From: Planctomycetaceae bacterium
GTDB lineage: Bacteria > Planctomycetota > Phycisphaerae > SM23-33
Direction: 5' to 3'
DNA: 64,000 nt
NCBI GenBank assembly: GCA_039680605.1
Contig: JBDKTA010000022.1
Coordinates: 186,001-250,000 of the forward strand
Positions 35,747 through 42,121 of the stretch are shown here, one piece after another. A program made the position numbers and the translations under genes. Within the stretch, counting starts at the first letter, position 1; the number at the start of each line of letters is the position of its first letter. The notes beneath the pieces were generated by a model. It made no database searches. It was given only the letters and a program-made list of their open reading frames with translations, and was not told the origin of the DNA.

Positions 35747-37564
35747 TTATTGTATGGGTTCCGTTGCGTCAACATCGTCGCTCGCGGCTGCAACGGTGCC
35801 GTTACCGGCCCCCTCGCGGCGGACGTCGGCCACTTCGGCGTCGAACAGGGCTGCAATCTTCCGGATAGCGGGGTCTTTGGCGATGGCGGCTCGCTGATCG
35901 GTCGAGAACCCGCCCATGGCCGGGGCGACGGGACCGGCCGCCTGCTCGGCCCCGCCGGCGGGCAGGAACTTGCAGTGGACCGGCGTGCCGGCCAGTTCGC
36001 TCAGGGCCGCATCGAGCCGGTCGCTCTGTGCCTCGCAGCGGCGGCGGACGTGTTCGTGGTCGGCCTCGTACAGCAGCGTCAGCGACTGCCCTTCCAGCGA
36101 CTGGACGGCTCCGGGCCCGAGCAGACCCGCCTCCTGCATCCGCTTGGAACGAAAGAGCGTTTCGACGACCGTCTTCCAGTTCTCCGCGAGCCACGAGGCC
36201 TGCCACACGATGTTTGTCGCCGGCGAAGGCGCTGCCGCATCAAGGTCGGGCGAAGCTTCATGCGGCGGAATCGCCGCGGAAGGCGCCGAGGGCGCCGAGG
36301 GCGGAGTACGGACAGGGGCGTCAGTGGTCAGCGGGGAATTTTTTTTTTGCTCCGCGGTATCCGGAGCGGTCGCGCCCACAGCGGGTCTTTGTTGGACTGG
36401 TCGGTTCACCGACCCGGTTCCCCGGCTTGCAGGGTTCTCAAGGCGTTCGATCAGCGACGCCGGGTCGACGAACTGGTCCGCCTGCGCCAGTCGGACGATG
36501 GCCGCCTCGACCAGCGCCCGCCCGACGCTTGATCCGCGAACGTTTCGCCCCGTCGCCTGCAGCACGCTCACCGCGTACACCAGCGACGGCAGCGAGAATT
36601 TGGCAGCCAGGTCCCCCACGGTCTTTCGCTGCGACTCGGGCAGCTCGATCAGTTCGCTGGCCGGCCCGCACGTGCGGGCCAGCATCATGTTGCGGAACGT
36701 CTCGCACAGCGACTGCACGACGCTCGAAAGCGTCACGCCCATTTCCAGAGCGCCGGAAAGCTCGCCCAGCGCGTCGGCCGCGTTGCCCGCGGCGATGGCG
36801 GCCGCCAGGGCGATCATCCGCTCGTCACCGGCGGTGCCCAGCACGCGGACAACCTCGGCGTCGGTGACGCGGTCGGTGCCGCTGAGCATCTGGTCGAGCA
36901 GGCTCAGCCCGTCGCGCATCGACCCGGCGGCCGACCGCGCGATGCGGTACAGCGCGTCGTCGTCGGCAGGGACGTTCTCGGCTTTGCACAGGGCCTTGAG
37001 GTGGTCGCAGATGCGGGCGGTGGCGATGTTGCGAAAGTCGAACCGCTGGCACCGCGAGAGGATGGTGGCGGGGATCTTTTCCGGCTCGGTCGTGGCGAAG
37101 ACGAACTTCACGTGCGCCGGCGGCTCTTCAAGGGTCTTGAGGAGGGCGTTGAACGCGTCCTTGGTCAGCGCATGCACTTCGTCGATGTAGTAGATGCGGT
37201 AGCGGCTGCGCGAGGGCCGGAACGCCGCGTTGGCCCGCAGCTCGCGGATCTCGTCGATCCCGCGATTCGAGGCGCCGTCGATCTCGATCACGTCGATGTC
37301 GTCGCCGCGGGCGATAGCCGCACAGGCGTCGCACGTGCCGCAGGGCGTCTGCGTGGGCTCATCCGTCGCCAGGCAGTTCAAGGCCTTGGCCAGGATCCGG
37401 GCCATCGTCGTCTTGCCGACGCCTCGCGTGCCGGTAAACAGGTACGCGTGGGCGATGCGCCCCGCCGCGATGGCGTTCTTGAGCGTCTGCGCAATATGCT
37501 CCTGCCCGACGACCTCGTCGAACGTGTTGGAGCGGTATTTTCGGGCTAGTACGAGGTAAGCCAT
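35747..37564 (-). CDS. dnaX: DNA polymerase III subunits gamma/tau
   Basis: 605 residues. Clamp-loader ATPase. The start at 37564 (MAYLVLARKYRSNTFDEVVG) is set by the family; the longer frame runs into a repeat. Walker A GTRGVGKTTMARIL, the zinc module CGTCDAC, DEVHALTKDAFNALLK and sensor 1 FATTEPEKIPATILSRCQ are intact. Domains I-III end near residue 370. Then come a Pro/Ala-rich linker and the tau-specific C-terminus. Codons 406-409 contain a ten-A run where slippage either way meets a stop within three to six codons, so a short gamma form (about 411-414 residues) is likely. The SRP RNA lies upstream on the same strand. Confidence 0.96.
   Translation of the reverse strand: MAYLVLARKYRSNTFDEVVGQEHIAQTLKNAIAAGRIAHAYLFTGTRGVGKTTMARILAKALNCLATDEPTQTPCGTCDACAAIARGDDIDVIEIDGASNRGIDEIRELRANAAFRPSRSRYRIYYIDEVHALTKDAFNALLKTLEEPPAHVKFVFATTEPEKIPATILSRCQRFDFRNIATARICDHLKALCKAENVPADDDALYRIARSAAGSMRDGLSLLDQMLSGTDRVTDAEVVRVLGTAGDERMIALAAAIAAGNAADALGELSGALEMGVTLSSVVQSLCETFRNMMLARTCGPASELIELPESQRKTVGDLAAKFSLPSLVYAVSVLQATGRNVRGSSVGRALVEAAIVRLAQADQFVDPASLIERLENPASRGTGSVNRPVQQRPAVGATAPDTAEQKKNSPLTTDAPVRTPPSAPSAPSAAIPPHEASPDLDAAAPSPATNIVWQASWLAENWKTVVETLFRSKRMQEAGLLGPGAVQSLEGQSLTLLYEADHEHVRRRCEAQSDRLDAALSELAGTPVHCKFLPAGGAEQAAGPVAPAMGGFSTDQRAAIAKDPAIRKIAALFDAEVADVRREGAGNGTVAAASDDVDATEPIQ
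36339..36348 (-). promoter_or_regulatory. dnaX: A10 slippage site in dnaX
   Basis: The minus strand reads CAA AAA AAA AAT TCC. One extra A gives AAA TTC CCC GCT GAC CAC TGA. One fewer gives ATT CCC CGC TGA. Both end just after domain III, as in the dnaX genes known to make gamma by ribosomal or transcriptional slippage. Confidence 0.8.
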
Positions 37565-37674
37565 TGGCAATTTCCAATTGGCAATTTCCAATTTCCAATT
37601 GGCCGTCGCTGACACCGCGTGTTCTCTGTGCGATGTCAATTGGCAATTGCAAATCGGAAATTGGAAATTAAAAA
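37562..37674. repeat. CAATTTCCAATTTCCAATTG repeats upstream of dnaX
   Basis: AT-rich copies at 37562-37607 and, inverted, 37634-37674, between the SRP RNA and dnaX. The first abuts the dnaX start codon. On the minus strand they translate as NWKLEIANWKL, an artefact often seen in predicted proteins. Another copy is at 47078-47124. The second copy includes the A6 run (T6 on the minus strand) that may end the SRP RNA transcript. Confidence 0.75.
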
Positions 37675-37734
37675 AGTGCCGTGCACTCCGCGTCGAGGAC
37701 CTTGCACAGGGCCCGGCGCACGCGACGGCTCCAG

Positions 37735-37831
37735 TCAGGCAACCCTCCGGCACACGCTGACGAATCGCTTATGGCTGCTTCCTTCCGGACCTGACCAGGT
37801 TCACGTCACAGCGTTGCAGAGGACCCAACCT
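37735..37831 (-). ncRNA. ffs: Signal recognition particle RNA (4.5S-like)
   Basis: On the minus strand the conserved domain IV reads ACCTGGTCAGGTCCGGAAGG then AAGCAGCCATAAGCG, including the GGAA tetraloop and the asymmetric AGCA internal loop that bind Ffh. The flanks CGCTG and CAGCG, CTC and GAG extend the helix, and GTGTGCCGG matches the E. coli 3' strand. The ends are approximate. GGCGGCGG (37838-37845) could pair with GCCGTC near 37725, and a weak hairpin with six Ts lies at about 37668-37686, so the transcript may be longer than the small form. Confidence 0.9.
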
Positions 37832-38274
37832 TCAACACCGCCGCCCACGTCGGGGGATCCTGAACCAGGAACCCTCGGCGGAGAGTTCAGTCCCGCTATA
37901 GCGGATTGCGGGTCTTGCCGACAAGTCGGCAATCAGGGCACCGCTAACGCCCCACCTAGCACGGCAACTACATTTATACCACCCTCAAGCCCCAATTGCC
38001 AGTTCCCATCCCGACAACGTGCGGGGAGTGTGCGACCGAACCTTCTGGCAGCACATAACAGCAACGACTTTGCCACAGAGCACACAGAGACCGCAGAGTA
38101 AATCCGGACCTTTTCTCCGTGAACTCTGTGGCAGGGTGGCATGGCGACACGCGTTGTTGTTTCTCGCGGGTCGCCATGGGGCTGACGAGTAGGAGACGAA
38201 ATCTAATCCGCAATCCGCAATCCCAAATCCGCAATCCTGATGTATCATCCAGCGAATCTTAAGGAACCTCCGCG
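37832..38274. other. Non-coding gap upstream of SRP RNA and GH29 gene
   Basis: No gene seen. It holds two short palindromes upstream of the SRP RNA (CCGCTATAGCGG near 37895 and TTGCCGACAAGTCGGCAA near 37916), a CCACAGAGCACACAGAGACC/CTCTGTGGCAGG inverted pair (38071-38135) and an ATGGCGACACGCG...CGGGTCGCCATGGGG palindrome (38135-38181). A promoter for the RNA is likely near 37890 on the minus strand (TTGTCG and TATAGC, 18 apart) but is weak. Confidence 0.5.
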
Positions 38275-40407
38275 ATGCCATTGACCGATATGCCCCCCTA
38301 CCAGTATCCGCCCCAGCCGGTCTCTGCCGCCAACGCTGCGAACTGGCAGTGGATGCAGGCATTCTACGATCGAGAAGTCTCTCGCCCGCCCGAGGCCGAC
38401 GAGACGCCGGACCAGGCTCTGCGGCGGGCGGCCGCGGTCAGGCCCACGCCGGAAAAACTTGCCTATCTCGACATGGAGCTCATCACCTTCCCGCACTTCG
38501 GCATGAGCACCGTGTCCGGCCATCAGCAGGGCACGGGCAAGGAAGACCCGCGGCTGTTCAACCCCCAGGCCTTCGACGCCCGCCAGTGGGTGCAGTTCCA
38601 CCAGGACATCGGCGCCAAGATGATCGTCTTCGTCGCCAAGCACCACGATGGGTACGCCCTGTGGCCGACCCGGCTCAACGACTACTGCATCCGCAGCAGC
38701 CCCTGGCGCGGCGGGCGCGGGGACATGGTCGCCGAGATCGCCGGCGCCTGCCGCGAAGGCGGGCTCAAGCTCGGGCTCTACATCTCGCTCTGGGACGCCC
38801 ACGACAGCCGCTGCGACAATCCGCGAAAAGGCCCCGAGCACATGACGCCCGCCCAGCGCGAGGCTTACCAGGCCTACGTCGAGCAGCAGCTCATCGAGAC
38901 GCTCGTCCCCTACGGCGAGATCACCGAACTGTGGTTCGACGGCGCCGGCACCAACGGCGCGGAGGACTGGAACCGCATCTACGAGATCATCCATCGCCTT
39001 CAGCCGCGGTGCCTGGTCGCCATGTGCGGCTTCGGCGCGCGGTGGTGCGGCAACGAGTCGGCCGTCGGCGACGTGGTGAACTGGAACACCCTGCCCCTGC
39101 TGCCACAACTGCGCAGCCATCAGTGGGTGCCCTTCCACTACGAACAGTTGATCAGCAAGAACCTGCCGACCATCACCGATGACATCCAGCAACTCCGAAA
39201 CCAGGAGCTGTTCTTCATCCCCCAGGAGGGCGACACGCGCGTGCTCTGCGGCGGCTGGCACTGGGATGGCCGCGGCGAGCCCCGCAGCCTCGAGTGCCTC
39301 ATCGACATCTACTACGCGTCGATCGGCTCGGGAGCGGTGCTGATCCTGAGCCCCTCGCCGGACCCCCGAGGCGAGTTCAACGACCTCCAGCGGGAGCGCC
39401 TGGGCCAGTGGCGCCGGTGGATCGAGGATTCATTCAGCGACAACCTCCTCCGCGGCGCCACGCTCACCCTCAGCGGCGCAGCGGAAGATTACGACTCGCA
39501 AGACATCCTGCGCACCCAGCGCGACCGCCCCTGGTTCGCCACGCAGACAACGGACCTGTCGCTGGTGGCCGAGTTCTCCCAGCCGCGCACGTTCAACAAC
39601 CTCCTCGTCGAGGAACACCTCGCCGACGGTCAGCGGATCGCCGCCTTCGTTCTCGATGCCTGGCAGGAGGGGCGATGGACGAGCGTGGTCCAGGGGCGCA
39701 CCGTCGGGCACAAGCGCATCCTGCCCTTCAGCGACATCACGGCCGAAAAAGTGCGGCTGCGGATTCTGGAATCGCGCGACGCCCCGGCGCTGCGGTTTGT
39801 GGGATTGTACAAGGCCCTGCCCTACCGCCAGGGCAAGCGCACCTATACCAACGCCGATTATCGCCCGGCGCTGCCCGATCGGCCCGGCCTGCAGCGCGGC
39901 CTGGCGTGGTCGTTCTACGAAGACGCCAACAACGGCTTTCTGCCCTACCAGGAGATGTTCAGCAATCTGCCCGCGCCGAACGTTGCGCCCGTGGCGACGG
40001 GCTTTGCCGCCGAAGCGATCCAGGCCTTCAGCTCCGTCGCGGCTGATCGAGATCGAACGCAGCATTTCGCCATGCGGCTCGACGGATACTTCAATGCCCC
40101 GGCCCGGGCGGTCTATACCTTCAAGGCCGCCGCCACCAGCGGCTGCCGACTCTACATCGACCGTCAGCCCGCGATCGAAAACGACGCCTCGGCCGGCGCC
40201 GCCGCGACGGCGGACGTTCCTCTCCAAGCCGGACTGCACGCCCTGACGGTGCTGGCGTATTTCGGTTCGGCCGGCAAGGCCGCGCTGAGCCTGGAGGTCG
40301 AGTGGCCCGGCAACGCCGGCGGCGACGGATTCGGCTGGTCGTCGCAGCAGCGATTGCTGCCGCTGCTCTGCGGGGACGGGGAACAGGGACGGGGAGTGCT
40401 GGATTAA
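38275..40407 (+). CDS. GH29 alpha-L-fucosidase-type enzyme with PA14-like domain
   Basis: 710 residues, no signal peptide. AAGGAACC lies before the ATG; a second ATG at 38287 is possible. The GH29 barrel covers residues ~60-390, with MELITFPHFGMSTVSG, KMIVFVAKHHDGYALWPT, the nucleophile strand ITELWFDGAGTNG and LKLGLYISLWDAHD. A beta-sandwich follows, and residues ~590-695 look like a PA14-type carbohydrate-binding domain. It retains the family's usual catalytic Asp. The last dozen residues (CGDGEQGRGVLD) and the stop are encoded by a GGGGACGGGG repeat also seen at 12864. Confidence 0.85.
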   Translation: MPLTDMPPYQYPPQPVSAANAANWQWMQAFYDREVSRPPEADETPDQALRRAAAVRPTPEKLAYLDMELITFPHFGMSTVSGHQQGTGKEDPRLFNPQAFDARQWVQFHQDIGAKMIVFVAKHHDGYALWPTRLNDYCIRSSPWRGGRGDMVAEIAGACREGGLKLGLYISLWDAHDSRCDNPRKGPEHMTPAQREAYQAYVEQQLIETLVPYGEITELWFDGAGTNGAEDWNRIYEIIHRLQPRCLVAMCGFGARWCGNESAVGDVVNWNTLPLLPQLRSHQWVPFHYEQLISKNLPTITDDIQQLRNQELFFIPQEGDTRVLCGGWHWDGRGEPRSLECLIDIYYASIGSGAVLILSPSPDPRGEFNDLQRERLGQWRRWIEDSFSDNLLRGATLTLSGAAEDYDSQDILRTQRDRPWFATQTTDLSLVAEFSQPRTFNNLLVEEHLADGQRIAAFVLDAWQEGRWTSVVQGRTVGHKRILPFSDITAEKVRLRILESRDAPALRFVGLYKALPYRQGKRTYTNADYRPALPDRPGLQRGLAWSFYEDANNGFLPYQEMFSNLPAPNVAPVATGFAAEAIQAFSSVAADRDRTQHFAMRLDGYFNAPARAVYTFKAAATSGCRLYIDRQPAIENDASAGAAATADVPLQAGLHALTVLAYFGSAGKAALSLEVEWPGNAGGDGFGWSSQQRLLPLLCGDGEQGRGVLD

Positions 40408-40469
40408 TGGGATTCTATCCTCCTCCTCCTCGTCGTCGTCCTCGTTCTCGTCCTCGTCGTCGGTTCTTC
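40371..40469. repeat. GGGGACGGGG element and trinucleotide microsatellite
   Basis: 40371-40420 is the inverted copy of the element at 12864-12927 and supplies the GH29 gene's last codons and stop. 40420-40469 is a CCTCCTCGTCGTCGTCCTCG-type run; its core is shared with 17632-17646. Confidence 0.75.
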
Positions 40470-40519
40470 GTCGCTGACATACAGTTGATTCCACCGCCAG
40501 CGGAGCATTCAATACGGCC

Positions 40520-41623
40520 ATGAATCCCAAACGCTCACTCTGCGGGCCCGAGAAGATGTCTTCCAAGCAGCGCGTTCGGCGAACGCTGGCATGCCAGGAA
40601 GCCGACCGTGTGCCCATCAACTACAGCGGCAACGGCGATATCAACCGCCGCATGATGGAATACCTCGGCCTTGAAAGCCACGACTGGGAAGGCTTCAACC
40701 GCGCCCTGGGCGTGGACTTCCGCGGCGTCGGCGCTCCGTACACCGGCCCGCGCCTGCACGAAGATCAGCTGCCCATGCACGTCGACCCGTGCTGGGGCTG
40801 GCGCACGCGCTGGGTCGAGCATGAGTTCGGCGGGTACTGGGACTACTGCCAGTGGCCGCTCACCGACGCCGGCGTCGACGAGATCGCCCGCTGGCCGATG
40901 CCCGACCCGGACCGGTTCGACTACAGCGTCGTCGCCCCCGCCTGCCGGGCCAACAAGGACTACGCCGTGCATATCGGCCACCCCGGCCTGGCGTGCATCA
41001 TCAACACTGCCGGCTTCCTTCGCACGATGGGGCAGGTCTTTGTCGACCTGATCACCGACGACGAAGCCGGGCTGCTGCTGATCGATCGCATGCTCGACGT
41101 ACACTACGAAACCGCCCGCCGCACGCTCGAGGCCGCCGAGGGGGGCGTCGATTTCATGTGGATGGGCGAGGACCTCGGCACGCAGATCGGGCCCATCATC
41201 AGCATGGACCTCTTCCGCCGCCACATCAAGCCGCGCCACCAGCGGTTCATCGACCTGGCCAAACAGTACGGCCTGCCCGTGATGATCCACACCTGCGGCT
41301 CGAGCAGTTGGGCGTACGAGGAGTACATCTCGATGGGCATGAACGCCGTCGACACGCTGCAGCCCGAGGCCGCCAACATGTCCCCGGACTACCTCAAGCG
41401 CACCTTCGGCGGCCGCCTGGCGTTCCACGGCTGCATCTCGACCGCCGGCCCCGTCGCCACCGCCGGCGTGGAAGAGACGATCGCCTACTGCCGCGACACG
41501 CTGGCAACAATGATGCCCGGCGGCGGCTACTGCTTCTCCCCGACGCACTCCCTGCAAGACAACTCCCCCACCGAAAACGTGGTAGCGATGTACGAAACCG
41601 CCCACAAGTACGGCCGCTATTGA
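40520..41623 (+). CDS. URO-D superfamily protein (second copy)
   Basis: 367 residues (or 355 from ATG 40556). No good ribosome site. The N-terminal SSKQRVRRTLACQEADRVPI, WMGEDLGTQIGPIISMDLFR and MIHTCGSSSWAYEEYISMG mark the corrinoid-methyltransferase-related URO-D branch: a His-x-Cys zinc-type motif (HTCG) as in MtaA/CmuA, rather than haem-pathway HemE. The inferred role is methyl transfer or O-demethylation. It lies downstream of a GH29 gene with 112 bases between, so possibly co-expressed in breakdown of methylated sugars. Confidence 0.8.
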   Translation: MNPKRSLCGPEKMSSKQRVRRTLACQEADRVPINYSGNGDINRRMMEYLGLESHDWEGFNRALGVDFRGVGAPYTGPRLHEDQLPMHVDPCWGWRTRWVEHEFGGYWDYCQWPLTDAGVDEIARWPMPDPDRFDYSVVAPACRANKDYAVHIGHPGLACIINTAGFLRTMGQVFVDLITDDEAGLLLIDRMLDVHYETARRTLEAAEGGVDFMWMGEDLGTQIGPIISMDLFRRHIKPRHQRFIDLAKQYGLPVMIHTCGSSSWAYEEYISMGMNAVDTLQPEAANMSPDYLKRTFGGRLAFHGCISTAGPVATAGVEETIAYCRDTLATMMPGGGYCFSPTHSLQDNSPTENVVAMYETAHKYGRY

Positions 41624-41630
41624 TCAAACG

Positions 41631-41943
41631 GGTGGCATGGCGACACGCGCAGCGGGTCGCCATGGGGACAGAGAGTGCGGGCCTGCCCGCCGAAGCCTTG
41701 GCGAAGGCGGGATTACCGGGATCTCCCGTTGTCCGTCCGTTGTCTATTCTTGTCTGTTTTCGAGCACTCCAGAATCCATCCAATATCCGAAGTCTTTGTA
41801 TGACAAGGTGTTACTAGCTTTTGCCGCCTCGGCTGGCGTCAGGGTAGACAATGGCGCCACCGCGGTGAATCGACAGCGCCAGGACGTGTCGCGGGCGTCT
41901 CGCCCGCGCGTGCCGAGGGCATCTTGCCCTCGCCTGACGGACA
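41631..41943. repeat. Gap with ATGGCGACACGCG, GCCCGCCGAAGCC and CGGGCGTCTCGCCC palindromes
   Basis: 41631-41669 is an ATGGCGACACGCG...GGGTCGCCATGGGG palindrome. About 41678-41710 is the inverted repeat GCCCGCCGAAGCCTTGGCG then AAGGCGG. 41889-41934 holds two GCGGGCGTCTCGCCCGC-type palindromes that interrupt the remnant described next. No intact gene. Confidence 0.65.
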
Positions 41944-42090
41944 TGCTTCTCCAGTGTCGCGACCGAGCCGCCCCGCAGCACTCGTCCCCAAGGGAGATGA
42001 GCGTCACCTGCCGTATCCGTCAGGCCTTGACACTCCCGCACGGAAACCCCGATTTTGAAGAACGGGTTCCACGCATAAGTGGGGCCTGAA
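41944..42090 (-). pseudogene. Possible remnant of a formylglycine-generating-enzyme-type domain
   Basis: The minus strand reads VRECQGLTDTAGDAHLPWG then RVLRGGSVATLEKH. RVLRGGS is a hallmark of the FGE-sulfatase / SUMF1 domain. The frame then runs into repeats and cannot be followed. I read it as a decayed fragment; too short to be sure. Confidence 0.3.
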
Positions 42091-42121
42091 TGGCCTTTCT
42101 ACAGAGCATTCTTGATCCCTT

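Noticed and set aside
37565-37753. Upstream start for dnaX
   Set aside because: The extra 63 residues translate a CAATTTCCAATT repeat and part of the SRP RNA; MAYLVLARKYR is the universal DnaX start.
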